From assembly GCA_026168455.1 (NCBI GenBank), contig CM047426.1, positions 83,231,986-83,295,985 on the forward strand: a stretch of 64,000 nt of DNA, in the 5' to 3' direction. The stretch's first letter is position 1; every line of letters starts with the position of its first letter. The position numbers and the translations under genes were made by a program. The stretch is from Theocolax elegans. Its lineage: Eukaryota; Arthropoda; Insecta; Hymenoptera; Cerocephalidae. The notes under the pieces were generated by a model. The model was given only the letters and a program-made list of their open reading frames with translations, had not been told where the DNA came from and did not search any database. Positions 24,356 to 37,695 of the stretch are shown piece after piece.

Positions 24356-27300
24356 TTTTGAATATTTGAAATTTTTATTGATTCGTATTGATATTCGATT
24401 AATAATTCGAGCTTAAAATGTATTACATTATGGTGATAGAATTATATTTTGAATAAAACATCAGAGCTAATGAAATAGTAATTAAAGCAAAATTATGTAC
24501 TTTTCAATAGAATATGATTCAAGTGTTCAAATCGATATGATTATTACCACTACATCAATATATATAGATATATTGTCGAATGAAATCGATGATTGGTCCA
24601 TTTTGTTGAAGTATAACGCCACAACTCTATTTAAATTTGCAAAGCATTTGCCTAATTCGAAAACTGTTTACCAAACTTGAATGTATTGTACACGTATCGT
24701 TACGATTGTATATCGTTGAGCTTTGCAACTTGCGTGGATAGCTTCGTTCACCATTGAAAAAAACGGTGCCGAGTGGCGGAGCGAAATTTAAAGCTCCTAA
24801 TACGTGACGCGCGTCTGCACAAAGATAGAATAAAAAAAGCACCAATACACGTGAAATTCGTCGAAGGGTGAAATAAATGGTGGCGTATGCGGTATAACTT
24901 TTTCGAATTGAGTTTTGCATGAAATAAATGAATAGGTGACGAAGCGATACTAGATTTTTAAGCATTTTTTAAATAAAATTTGTATGAATAGTAAAAATAA
25001 ATTTAAACTTGATTGTTTTATTTCGATATTTAGCGTATAGTATAACAACACTCAGAAAAATTTGCTAGCATAAATTACTATTTTAATGGTAACAGAACGA
25101 CAGGCTTACACAATTGAAAAAATTGCTATTAATAATGGTAAAAATTGCCACCACTGAGAAAAAATTACTATTAATAATGGCATTTTTTATCATTACTAAT
25201 AACAATTTTTATAATTGTGCAAGTCTGTCCTCCTTTTACCCTCAATTAAAATAGTAATTTTTACTAAAAAATGTTTCTAAGTGAAGCGATTGCATATTTC
25301 ATTTTCAATAGTATAAATTGTAAAATTACTCAATGTCAATAACGAGCAAGAATGATGTCCTTTTATTAGAAGACGCGTGAACGTTTAACTGTATACGCAT
25401 AGACAAGTAACAGGTTAGGCGTGTTCGCGATCAAGGAAGTGAAAGTTGGTGGTGAATGGTAGATAGATCTTGCTACATGATTCGCTTATCTGGGAGAACG
25501 GTATATACGTACTTATATATATGTGTATCCATCTCCTGTCCTTCTCCTTTTCTCTTCCCCGTTTTCTCTGTTTGACCCGGTGGGCTTGCGTCAGACAAAT
25601 ATCGACAATATTGAGGGAGGGATGAGCGCGAAACCGTGCGCGACATAAAGAAGATTCGTGAGCGGGTTTTCCAAGCGGAAAAACTTGAAGATCTGCGATC
25701 TGAGAATTTGTTTGTCTTCTACGGTTGTATATAAATGTATATTTATGTACGACGTATGGATGAAAAAAAGTCAAAGAAGAATAATAAAGTATAAAAATAA
25801 AGTTTTATACTCGCGCATAATGTTATATATGTTTGGGAGTTTGGGCTTTGTTACACGCGTATACAAAAAATATAATAAAACACGTATAGAAGAGTAATAA
25901 CAGTACTAAAGATGACAAATTGTATTTTATCACCTATCATTACCGCTGACGAATACTACCTTCTTAATAATGACTACTTTGATAATAGTGAGACTCGTGA
26001 CTCTGATACTATTTTGTAATACGTCGGTATTACTTAATTTACTTTCTTATATTTTATATAAATATCTACATTTTTATTAATGTTTATTATAATTTACATG
26101 CATTCATAAACTCTATTCAGAGTTCTGAGTTTGATATATGCGTATAAATGGGTACTTTTATAACTAAATAATATCTAAACTGTTACGTGCCATATACTAA
26201 ATCATTGATTAGGTATATTTGTAGAGCAATTTCGCAGTCACGTGCCAATTTAATACGACATGTATATAAGGTATAAATTAAACGCATGACTAATGTACCT
26301 TTTACTTGATTATTTAATAATAGTAAGGTAAATAATAGAGACAGGCATTTAATTAATTCGAATGTATCGTGAATAAATTGTATGTCATCTGTTGTACTAA
26401 TTTAATAATGTTATTTTCTTTCACAGATCTTTTATCAGCCAATCTATAATGTCTAACGTGATGTAATAATCGAATAAGTATACGAACTACAATTCGAATT
26501 ATCATTTCGAAAATAATTTGTTCACTGGAATCGTAGAATAAACACGCTCGCATCATATTCCTGCACTCTTGTGTTATTATAGTTATGTATACAGTAGAAA
26601 AATAGCATGGTTGTGCAAGTGTGCGTTTGCAATAGAAAGAAGATGAAGATATAGGTTCGTGAGAAGGATATCGAGGACGGCAACGGGAACGACAATGACA
26701 ACGGCCACAGCTTCGATGCATAAATTTTATTTATTTATAAGGCCGCAGCAATACCCAGAGGTGCGCAGGCTAGCTACGCTGGTGGTAGCTTCTGATCATC
26801 GTACTATACGAGCCGGCACAATGCCATATCATTGGGTGGGAGCGGGCGCGCTGCACGAACGACCGAGCTGACCCCGAAGCTGATAAGTAGCCCCTCGCAC
26901 GTATACGCGATAACGCACAATGCCGATGATCCGGACGCCCGATTATTCTATATGTCTCTCTGTTACCTCGCTCTTTCCTTACTTTCTCTCTCCCTCACTC
27001 TCACTCTTTTGGCTGATAACTGCAGCACAAGAGTGTCGTTCGATTATCGGTCATTTTTTAACTCTGTTTATATTCTATGGGATATATTTCTTGAAGCGCG
27101 ATTATTATTGTTTCAAATTTTATCGTCAAAAACGACAAGAAATTTTCAGTGATATTTTTTTTAAGTCTTCAGATTTAATCCTATTTTGTTATAGTCTATA
27201 CAACGCATTTTTTTTAGTTATTAATGATTTAGATCTATGTAGAAATGTATAAAGTATAATATTTATATTACCTGTTTCATCTTTAAATTGGATTTAAACG

Positions 27301-27392
27301 TTCTTAGAAATTTTTATTTAAATAAAACTTGATGATTTATTTACGCAATTATTATTATGTAATTATTATAAAAGTGCATTACTAATAATTTG
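24356..27392. repeat. Tandem duplication, unit 1 (3037 bp)
   Basis: The segment is repeated head-to-tail at 27393-30429. The decamer TAATAATTTG occurs at 24346-24355, 27383-27392 and 30420-30429, that is, at both outer breakpoints and the junction, which defines the unit. From about 25290 to 27340 I saw no difference between units; before that there are several 1-3 bp indels and substitutions. Open frames inside (for example 25415-25774 minus, 26353-26721 minus, 26832-27152 plus) are duplicated with the unit. They have no recognised domain and I do not accept them as genes. A CpG-rich island lies at about 26640-26960. Confidence 0.95.
25049..25283. mobile_element. 235-bp MITE (copy in unit 1)
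   Basis: The ends read CACTCAGAAA on the left and, as reverse complement, CACTTAGAAA on the right. The inverted similarity extends over about 90 bp per side and includes AAATTACTATTTTAAT, GGACAG/CGACAGGCTT and CACAATT blocks, leaving a ~50-bp centre with a repeated ATTACTATTAATAATGG-like motif. It has no coding capacity. The size and near-complete palindromy are those of a miniature inverted-repeat element. No target duplication was identified. Confidence 0.75.
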
Positions 27393-30300
27393 TTTTGAAT
27401 ATTTGAATTTTTATTGATTCGTATTGATATTCGATTAATAATCGAGCTTAAAATGTATTACATTATGGTGATAGAATTATATTTTGAATAAAACATCAGA
27501 GCTAATGAAATAGTAATAAAGCAAAATTATGTATTTTCAATAGATAGAATATGATTCAAGTGTTCAAATCGATATGATTATTACCACATACATATATATA
27601 TAGATATATTGTCGAATGAAATCGATGATTGGTCCATTTTGTTGAAGTATAACGCCACAACTCTATTTAAATTTGCAAAGCATTTGCCTAATTCGAAAAC
27701 TGTTTACCAAACTTGAATGTATTGTACACGTATCGTTACGATTGTATATCGTTGAGCTTTGCAACTTGCGTGGATAGCTTCGTTCACCATTGAAAAAAAC
27801 GGTGCCGAGTGGCGGAGCGAAATTTAAAGCTCCTATACGTGACGCGCGTCTGCACAAAGATAGAATAAAAAAGCACCAATACACGTGAAATTCGTCGAAG
27901 GGTGAAATAAATGGTGGCGTATGCGGTATAACTTTTTCGAATTGAGTTTTGCATGAAATAAATGAATAGGTGACGAAGCGATACTAGATTTTTAAGCATT
28001 TTTTAAATAAAATTTGTATGAATAGTAAAAATAAATTTAAACTTGATTGTTTTATTTCGATATTTAGCGTATAGTATAACAACACTCAGAAAAATTTGCT
28101 AGCATAAATTACTATTTTAATGGTAACAGAACGACAGGCTTACACAATTGAAAAAATTGCTATTAATAATGGTAAAAATTGCCACCACTGAGAAAAAATT
28201 ACTATTAATAATGGCATTTTTTATCATTACTAATAACAATTTTTATAATTGTGCAAGTCTGTCCTCCTTCTACCCTCGATTAAAAAATAGTAATTTTTAC
28301 TAAAAAATGTTTCTAAGTGAAGCGATTGCATATTTCATTTTCAATAGTATAAATTGTAAAATTACTCAATGTCAATAACGAGCAAGAATGATGTCCTTTT
28401 ATTAGAAGACGCGTGAACGTTTAACTGTATACGCATAGACAAGTAACAGGTTAGGCGTGTTCGCGATCAAGGAAGTGAAAGTTGGTGGTGAATGGTAGAT
28501 AGATCTTGCTACATGATTCGCTTATCTGGGAGAACGGTATATACGTACTTATATATATGTGTATCCATCTCCTGTCCTTCTCCTTTTCTCTTCCCCGTTT
28601 TCTCTGTTTGACCCGGTGGGCTTGCGTCAGACAAATATCGACAATATTGAGGGAGGGATGAGCGCGAAACCGTGCGCGACATAAAGAAGATTCGTGAGCG
28701 GGTTTTCCAAGCGGAAAAACTTGAAGATCTGCGATCTGAGAATTTGTTTGTCTTCTACGGTTGTATATAAATGTATATTTATGTACGACGTATGGATGAA
28801 AAAAAGTCAAAGAAGAATAATAAAGTATAAAAATAAAGTTTTATACTCGCGCATAATGTTATATATGTTTGGGAGTTTGGGCTTTGTTACACGCGTATAC
28901 AAAAAATATAATAAAACACGTATAGAAGAGTAATAACAGTACTAAAGATGACAAATTGTATTTTATCACCTATCATTACCGCTGACGAATACTACCTTCT
29001 TAATAATGACTACTTTGATAATAGTGAGACTCGTGACTCTGATACTATTTTGTAATACGTCGGTATTACTTAATTTACTTTCTTATATTTTATATAAATA
29101 TCTACATTTTTATTAATGTTTATTATAATTTACATGCATTCATAAACTCTATTCAGAGTTCTGAGTTTGATATATGCGTATAAATGGGTACTTTTATAAC
29201 TAAATAATATCTAAACTGTTACGTGCCATATACTAAATCATTGATTAGGTATATTTGTAGAGCAATTTCGCAGTCACGTGCCAATTTAATACGACATGTA
29301 TATAAGGTATAAATTAAACGCATGACTAATGTACCTTTTACTTGATTATTTAATAATAGTAAGGTAAATAATAGAGACAGGCATTTAATTAATTCGAATG
29401 TATCGTGAATAAATTGTATGTCATCTGTTGTACTAATTTAATAATGTTATTTTCTTTCACAGATCTTTTATCAGCCAATCTATAATGTCTAACGTGATGT
29501 AATAATCGAATAAGTATACGAACTACAATTCGAATTATCATTTCGAAAATAATTTGTTCACTGGAATCGTAGAATAAACACGCTCGCATCATATTCCTGC
29601 ACTCTTGTGTTATTATAGTTATGTATACAGTAGAAAAATAGCATGGTTGTGCAAGTGTGCGTTTGCAATAGAAAGAAGATGAAGATATAGGTTCGTGAGA
29701 AGGATATCGAGGACGGCAACGGGAACGACAATGACAACGGCCACAGCTTCGATGCATAAATTTTATTTATTTATAAGGCCGCAGCAATACCCAGAGGTGC
29801 GCAGGCTAGCTACGCTGGTGGTAGCTTCTGATCATCGTACTATACGAGCCGGCACAATGCCATATCATTGGGTGGGAGCGGGCGCGCTGCACGAACGACC
29901 GAGCTGACCCCGAAGCTGATAAGTAGCCCCTCGCACGTATACGCGATAACGCACAATGCCGATGATCCGGACGCCCGATTATTCTATATGTCTCTCTGTT
30001 ACCTCGCTCTTTCCTTACTTTCTCTCTCCCTCACTCTCACTCTTTTGGCTGATAACTGCAGCACAAGAGTGTCGTTCGATTATCGGTCATTTTTTAACTC
30101 TGTTTATATTCTATGGGATATATTTCTTGAAGCGCGATTATTATTGTTTCAAATTTTATCGTCAAAAACGACAAGAAATTTTCAGTGATATTTTTTTTAA
30201 GTCTTCAGATTTAATCCTATTTTGTTATAGTCTATACAACGCATTTTTTTTAGTTATTAATGATTTAGATCTATGTAGAAATGTATAAAGTATAATATTT

Positions 30301-30429
30301 ATATTACCTGTTTCATCTTTAAATTGGATTTAAACGTTCTTAGAAATTTTTATTTAAATAAAACTTGATGATTTATTTACGCAATTATTTATTATGTAAT
30401 TATTATAAAAGTGCATTACTAATAATTTG
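27393..30429. repeat. Tandem duplication, unit 2 (3037 bp)
   Basis: This is the second copy of 24356-27392 in the same orientation with no spacer. Beyond 30429 the sequence diverges (TTTGCAGTAA instead of TTTGTTTTGA), which marks the right breakpoint. Differences from unit 1 include a lost A in a homopolymer at the start, a changed TA-rich run near 27590, and substitutions near 28270-28290. Confidence 0.95.
28083..28319. mobile_element. MITE (copy in unit 2)
   Basis: This is the counterpart of the 25049-25283 element, carried along by the tandem duplication rather than inserted independently. It differs by a T-to-C and an A-to-G change and an AA insertion in the right inverted repeat. Confidence 0.75.
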
Positions 30430-32722
30430 CAGTAAATTAAGAAAAAATTAAATTTACTTGTATATACAGTATTTAGGTCTCACTATCTCATTGTATTGAT
30501 TGAATAATACCTATAAAGTATTATATTTATTACAAAGAATGTATTTTGACTCGTAATACACGTTATAATGAATTGCTAAAGTAGAATCTAGTAATCTTGT
30601 TTTCATTAAATTTAAACTGCGCTTACTCAAAGTATATATATTATATACTATACGTATAGTGTGGTTAAAAATCAAAATAAAACTTAATTCTGCATACTTT
30701 TAATAAGCTTCAGTTATTTAATAAGATAAATTTAATTTTATTATTGTTTAAAAAATGTAGAAACTGAAATATATATATATATAAAGTTTATATATATTAT
30801 ATTATATAAGTTTATAATATTATATATTGACTTAAGTACAATTTGAAAACAATAATAATAGTTCTACATAATGTATTGTATACGAGTTGTTAATTTTTCT
30901 TTTTAGTGATGTATATCTGGTAAGTTTCTCTCTACAAAAAAATATTGTTGGCTCCGATGCAAAACCGCGAATCTTTTGACCAGACAAGAAAGTCAAACTC
31001 TACAAATTCGCGGAAAAGTTTCTAAGTATAGCAGCGAGCCAACCTTTCCTACAAACTTTGTGCTATAGACTGAATAGCAATAGAAAACAAACCGGAACTG
31101 TTACAATTGTGCGTTAATTGCAAAAATCTTACTTTAGTTGCGATAAATAATATTTTTTTTATTTATATCATATAAATGTAATAGTTTTTTTATCGATTAA
31201 TAATCTTTTAAATTTTTAGATTAATTGTTAAAATTAGATAAACTTAACATTATCAATTATATTATTTATTGTTTTCAATAATATTTCTGCATTATCGGCA
31301 TTTGTATGAAATTACCTAGCCAATTGTTGATATCACAGAATTTTTTTTCATAGAGAATAGAATATTCTTTACTTTTATCAATAACAACAAGCGATAGATG
31401 ATAAAATGGTATTAATTGTTGAAAATATTCTATTTTACAATAAAATCTAATGTTCATATATTACTGGGAACAAAATACAAGTACATGTGTATACGTATCA
31501 GTCAACGCAAATGTATACCAAAAGTGAGTAGAAATATAGGGCCTTGTTTTTGGCTTATTCAAGGAAGCTTATATTTTTGTATCACGTTGTGGGTAAACTT
31601 AATTTATGGGAATTTCTTTAAAAGGATTCGCTTGCCTCCCGGCAACTGCATGTATGTAATATGTATATGTATAGTATATGCATGAAAAATTCGAAAATAC
31701 CGGGTGCTGTGAGCATATTTCCCGGACCACTTAATGCTAAGCACTTCGTGTCTTTCATGCAAATTGTATGTACACAATTCCTATTGTTTGTCGACTTGGC
31801 GATCAGATTTTTAACTCAACAACATTTGAGCATTTGTTCAAGTTTTTTAATCTTTAAATTTTATTAGCAAGCGAAAGACATTTAGGAATTTAATAATACA
31901 CGTTGAATTGACAATGAGTAAATGACTGTGCGCTAATAATAGTCGATCGTTCTTAATAAATAGTTCAGAATTTAAACCGATGAAGAGGTTCGATAATAAG
32001 TATACATGTTACATACACGTACACATGTTCGGATGTATTAAATATCGACTTAAAACAGCTAGGTCACATGACTAGATATAACGAATTAAATTAAAATTGT
32101 AGTATAGTTTTACAAATTGCCAGTACTTTATTTTACATAAGAAGAAATATTTTTCGTTTTTTCGTTTTTACGCAACTAAATTTAATATTAAGCTGGTTGC
32201 ACAATACTAGTTCAAAATAAAACGAACACACAGATCTATTTATACAGATGTATATGTAATGTAATTGTAGCTTAATTGTAGCTGATAATAATGAATTAGG
32301 CATTAGTCAGGATTGATTGAGAGTATTAATAAAATATTCAAATATTGGATAACACGACCATTGATAAAAATAAAGTACACTGTCATTCTCGGTTGAAATG
32401 TGCTGAGTAATGGTAGCAGAAGATAAACTTGAAAACAGCGAATAAAGTTATTCTTCAGTTCTTGTCTAGCAGCGCGCTACAATGTTGAAATCATAGCGAA
32501 CGGTTAAAAAAATGTGACAGTTTGATTAAACGATTTTTACAGACGTGTATTAAAAATTTCCTTATTTTGTATTATTAAAATTAAATTCATATACATTTTG
32601 AATAAAACAATATGTAAATTATTAGAATAAGAAGGTGTTTCTATTTCATAAACTATAAATTAGTTCTAGTGACAGTGAACACAAATATAGGATTATTTAG
32701 TTTGTGAATCAAATAAGAATAC
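30430..32722. other. Gene-less stretch upstream of the UGT gene
   Basis: AT-rich DNA with TA runs (about 30640-30830). Short frames at 31275-31867 have no domain. The segment nearest the gene (about 32400-32722) should hold the promoter and 5' UTR; I could not define a TATA box or start site with confidence. Confidence 0.45.
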
Positions 32723-35141
32723 ATGAAAATGAAGTTTGTTAACGTAATGTTACTACTTGTGATCGCTTCAATTGCACATGTGATCGATGGATATCGTATA
32801 TTAGGAATTTATCCAATGACGATAAAAAGTCATTTTATAATGATTAATCAATTATGGAAAGGTCTTGCTCGTAAAGGGCATCAAGTTGATGTTATTACAA
32901 TGTTTCCACAAAATGAAAAGTATCCAAATTATACTCAAATTATAACACTGCCTGACAATTCGGAGGAAATTTTGAATACGGTGAATTTTAACTTTTCAAG
33001 AACTTTTAATCGGAATCTTAGCGGTATTGCCAATTTTGGTTATAGTGCTTGTAAAAATATAGGATCTCCTGAATTTTTAAAACTGGCACGTAATCCACCG
33101 AAAGATCCACCTTATGATGTGATCATAACTCAGGTACTATTTGTATAAGATGATTTTTAAGTTTTTTATTATTTGTAAAATTACTAAACATTTATAGTTT
33201 TTATATTTTTCAATAAGTTATCAGCATAATTAATGCTCAGGTCTTTTTTGTATAAATTATTTATCACGTAATTATTATAATTGACAATATAAATAACAAT
33301 AATTTAATAGGAACGTAAAAAATTGTTTTGTCTTTTACAATAAAAAATGCAAATTAATAGAGTTTAAAAATTTATTACTTTTAAGTTTAAATTTGATCTC
33401 ACTTTAACAATAATAAACATAAACAAAATAATTAAGACAATGATATATGATGTCAGTAATATTGTAGTGAACGAATGCGAAATTTTAAATAAACGATATA
33501 AAATGTGACGTGACCCACTGTGAACTGGACTTGATTCGCATATCAATGACACTAAATTAAACTTCGTGTTCATCAATTTCTTGTTCTCGCTGACTCATAA
33601 AATGTATACTTACAAATACAGATGAATCGTAAAACTACTATAATTAGCTACAACTGCACTATCATTAAATTTACTCAACATTCCAAATTCATAGATAATG
33701 AATTATCACTGTTACATGGTACTTGGTCATCTATGGAATATACCGGTAGTTCTCGTTAGTACCACATCAATGTATCCATGGATGCACGATATGATTGGCA
33801 ATCCAGAAAATATAGCATTTTCATCTAACAATCTGATTTCAATTCCTGATGGAAATACTTTTTGGACACGATTTTCCAATGCCTTTTACTTTTATTTAAT
33901 TAAATTAAGTTACTTGTATTACTCCACAAATCAAGATGAGTTACTTCAAAAATACTTTGGTCCCAATGTACCATCCATTCGAGATCTTGAGCGAAGTGTA
34001 TCATTAGTCTTAATGAACACTTATTTTCCTATCAATGGCGTCAGACCTTTGACGACCGGAGTAATTGAAGTTGGTGGCCTTCACATTCAGAATGATGGTG
34101 CGGAACTTACAGATGTAAGTGTGAAAAATTGCTTATTCTAAAATTTCAAAGACAAAAATTTAAAAAACGTATATTATTTTCAATCTATAAAGATTCTATA
34201 CTATGACTTTTTTCAAATTTTAGAATTTATTAAAATGGTTGAACGAAAGTAAAAAGGGTGTAATATATTTTACTTTTGGTTCAATGATGCGGATAGAAAC
34301 GTTTCCCAAAGATATAGTTATTAAAATATTTGAAGTGTTGGGAAAAGTAACACCATATCAAGTACTAATAAGAATAGTTAATCCCGAGGAGCTGCCTATC
34401 AAAGTTCCTAGCAATTTTTATGTCTTACCGTGGATGCCGCAGGAGAAAGTATTGCGTAAGTATTATGTAATTATATCACACTTATTCTTATCTATGACAA
34501 TGTAACTTTGTTCTAAAAATTTAAATAACGTTTAATTCAATTGTAGAGCACCCAAACATTAAGTTATTTATAACTCACTGTGGCTTACTCGGATCGCAAG
34601 AATCAGTTTATTATGGTGTACCGATGTTATGTATGCCACTTATAGCTGATCAATGGACAAATTCTAGAAATTACGTTGAAAAGAAAATTGCTCTTAGAAT
34701 TAACATAGAAACAATGACTAAACAAGAATTTTCTGAATCTCTCAATGAGCTTTTGAATAACTCCATATATACGTAAAGATAAAAAATACATTTTTTAAAA
34801 TTAACTTACCAGTAGGTAGTATGTATTAGTAACTTATTGATATAATTTATTTCAGGGAGAACGTAAAAAAATTATCACGTTTATTCCGTGATCGGCCACA
34901 TAGCGCTATGGATACCGCAGTGTACTGGATCGAATACGTGATAAGAAATGGAAAAGATTCTCTAAGATCACCTGCAATGGATTTAACGTGGTGGCAAGTG
35001 GCTCTTTTGGATGTTTTTGCAGTTGTATTAGCTGGAATATCTGTTGTTGTATTTCTTGTAGTTTTTATAATTAAATTATTGTTACGAATATTTAGACTAC
35101 GTAGAGGGCATAAGATTACTAAAGCAAAGAAACGCAATTAA
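32723..35141 (+). CDS. UDP-glycosyltransferase, five exons, 524 aa
   Basis: Exons are 32723-33133, 33695-34114, 34224-34455, 34547-34772 and 34856-35141. All introns have GT...AG borders and reading phase is kept throughout (1575 bp including the stop). The enzyme transfers sugar from a UDP-sugar (in insects mainly UDP-glucose) to small lipophilic compounds in the ER lumen, serving detoxification, pigment or odorant clearance. It has a signal peptide (residues 1-23) and an N-terminal acceptor domain with SHF at 36-38, whose His37 fits the catalytic base. The donor-binding signature at 356-390 reads HPNIKLFITHCGLLGSQESV, then YYGVP and ADQ. A membrane helix spans about 478-507 and the tail ends KKRN, a KKxx ER-retrieval signal. 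Oddities: the usual THGG is THCG, and the position of the catalytic Asp appears to be Gln137 at the exon 1/2 border. A second start codon at 32729 is possible. Length and layout are normal for the family; the substrate cannot be read from sequence. Confidence 0.93.
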
Positions 35142-35325
35142 TTTATGATTGAAAGTTGTTTATTTCTTTAGACTTAAAAATTGAGAGCATATTGATAAGT
35201 CTATTATATCTGTTTACTTTTTGATAAATATTAATAACTTTGTTATATTTGTTTAACGATAACTGAGAATCAAGTGATTAACAACTAATTGTTGTTTTAA
35301 TTCTTAATAAGTCAAAATATAAATT

Positions 35326-35331
35326 AATAAA
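35326..35331 (+). promoter_or_regulatory. Candidate polyadenylation signal of the UGT gene
   Basis: AATAAA lies about 185 bp after the UGT stop codon, just before the inverted-repeat motif at 35336. It is the nearest canonical hexamer in a plausible position that I noted; use is inferred. Confidence 0.4.
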
Positions 35332-35335
35332 GTAT

Positions 35336-35480
35336 ACTCTCTTAGGAGAAATTAGTAAAATATCACCAGGTTAAATACTCAACTCGTTTTTCACTATTAA
35401 AATAGTAAGTATTCCTTTTTTTAATTAGTTAAACGCTTCATAAATAAGAATAGTGAATATTCACTAACGAGATGAAGAAT
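35336..35480. mobile_element. Left inverted terminus of a MITE-like or composite element
   Basis: ACTCTCTTAGGAGAAATTAGT at 35336-35356 is a near match to the reverse complement of 41701-41721. The following sequence has TTTTTCACTATTAAAATAGT and the perfect palindrome AGTGAATATTCACT at about 35452-35465, a motif that recurs near the other terminus. It may be one end of a large element or a separate relic of the same family. Confidence 0.4.
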
Positions 35481-35559
35481 GTTCATCAATTGATTTAATA
35501 AATTTACAGACTTCTGATTTTAAAGTTTTATTATCACAATTTGAATTAATTAAATTTGA

Positions 35560-37480
35560 ATGCTACGTGATCTATTAAAATTAGATAGTACTTGGAATTG
35601 GAATACAAACCATACCCGCGCTTATCAGACATTGAAAGAAAATGTCGCCCGTGTAGTATGTTTAAACCACGTAATGCCTAACAAGACTTTCAAAGTACAG
35701 ACTGATGCAAGTCAATTAGGTATTGGTGGAGTAGTTTACCAAGTAGATGACGAAGGTTATCAACGCATAATATCAGTTGTCAATCGATGTTTAACAGGCG
35801 CGGAGCTAAGGTATACAACTACCGAACTTCAATTGCTGGCTATTGTTCATACTGTTCACAAAACAAGATAGTATCTAATAGGCACTACATTCGACTTAAT
35901 AACAAACCATAAAGGTTTAATATTTTTAAATTCAACGATTTATCACAATAATCGCTTAATTCGATGGAATAACAGCTGATTTTCTTAGTAGAAAGCCGAA
36001 TGATAAATTTTTAGATCAATCTAATGACAAAAAAATAGATATCTCGGTAATAAATAAATTTGATTCTCCAATCAATAATAATAACAAATATGTAAATTAT
36101 TTGGGAATATTTTAAATAAATAAAACAGATGATAAATATTGATATATAAAATAACGATAAATAAAAAACTAAAATAAAAACAAAACGATGATAATTACAG
36201 TAAAAATATAATAGAAAAAATAAATAATAATTCTGCAAATAGCGATAATTTATTCCCTAGTAGAATTTTGAGCATAATTGAAACGGTTTTTAAGCCAGAA
36301 AGTAACGAATTAGCATAAAATGCTCAAAATATGGTCCCAATATGATCAAATTACAAATTTTGTCTAACCTTAAAATGCTCAATTTTTAATAGGGTTATTA
36401 AGATATTTTTATTTATTAAGGAAAACAAGAGCGAAAATTGGAGAATAATAATCCCTCACACTATAAAAAGTGATTTAATTTCTTACACCTATAACAAATT
36501 GAGCCACCTCTGTGTATTTTTAAAACCAAGAGTTTCATCTAAAGGTATTATTTTTGGAAGAACATTGTAAAAGACGTAATACAATATGTACTGGCTTGTG
36601 ACACGTGTCAAAGAGTCAAATTTTTATCGAGCGTGATGGAGGGAGAGTTTGACTTTGTTCAATTTGAAGGTCCGCGGGATCTTTTGACCGTAGATGTCTA
36701 TGGACCCCTTCCTCGCGCTCAGGGGGGGGGGGTGCAGTACATGTTCATTATGTTGGATGCTTTCTCAAAGTTAGTACGATTGTTTCTTCTAAAAACTGCA
36801 CGAATAGCGCATTAAAATGTATTTTTGATAAATATATTTCCGAATGCGGGAACCCAGTTTACCTCACCCAAATGGAAAATGAAATTAGAGTTTGAAGGTA
36901 TTAAACCAATTTATAGTTCAATAAGATCCACTCAATCAAATCCCACTAAACGAGTGATGCGTGAAATCGGTAGAATGTTCCGTACATTCTGTTCCGATAA
37001 ACATGACGTGGGCGAACTGGGTTCCAGAAATTTAAAATCTTTTAAAAATAATCACACACTATAGCACGATTTTTACTCCTTATGAGTTACATTTTGACTT
37101 TCCCATTAAAAGTAAAATAGAGAAAATCATCAAATTTCCTAAAAAAAAAGATCTGTAAATCATAAATCTATGGTAATACTTGCTCGGGAGAATCTTAAAA
37201 AAAAGTTTTGAAAGAAGAAAACATTATCAAAAGATTTCTAAAATAAGGTAGCGGAAGGTGATAGAGCACTACTAAGAATACGATATATATCAAATGCTAT
37301 GGACAAAATGACCAAAATATTCTTTCATTTGTACGAGGGTCCTTATATTATTTTACGAGGTTTTAATAATATAAACTCACGGATCCGAACAACAACAACG
37401 AAATAATTGGAATATACAATAGATATAAATTGCGAAAGGATTATTCAATTAATGAGATTTATAAGAGAAATGATTTTATA
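35560..37480 (+). pseudogene. Decayed Ty3/gypsy retrotransposon pol (RNase H and integrase)
   Basis: The first part (35560-35871) is an RNase H domain. It has the FKVQTDASQLGIGGVVYQ start and an ELRYTTTELQLLAIV segment containing the second acidic residue, and its coding sequence continues past a stop with a YLIG...TNHKGL-type remnant. From about 36560 a DTCQRVK remnant marks the integrase zinc-binding end. Then DLLTVDVYGPLPRAQGG and MFIMLDAFSKLVRLF (36633-36815) give the integrase core start, and 36825-37064 holds a GTQFTSPKW block in another frame. Stops and frameshifts break the region repeatedly. A run of ten G occurs at about 36722-36731. Protease, most of the reverse transcriptase and gag are missing on the left. 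The fragment lies in the same orientation as the UGT gene, 420 bp after its end, and is not functional. Confidence 0.85.
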
Positions 37481-37695
37481 AATATAGCGAACTAGAAATA
37501 GAATATTACTAACTGAAATAAGTATTGTGTACTAACTATCTAAATTGCAAATAGTGAATAATCACTTTGCTATAGGGAAAATCCGGTCACTACCAAGAAG
37601 TGATTTTTAACTAACAAAAAAAGTTTGTACATACTTTTAAAAAGTGAATAGTTACTTTTTCATGGAAATATACATTTTCTCAAAAAGCAGATGTT

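Noticed and set aside
26353..30288. Pairs of identical open frames that could look like duplicated genes
   Set aside because: They are copies produced by the 3037-bp tandem duplication; none has a domain and frames overlap on both strands.
33364..33576. 70-codon minus-strand frame inside UGT intron 1
   Set aside because: It lies wholly inside the intron, has no domain and no splice or promoter context.
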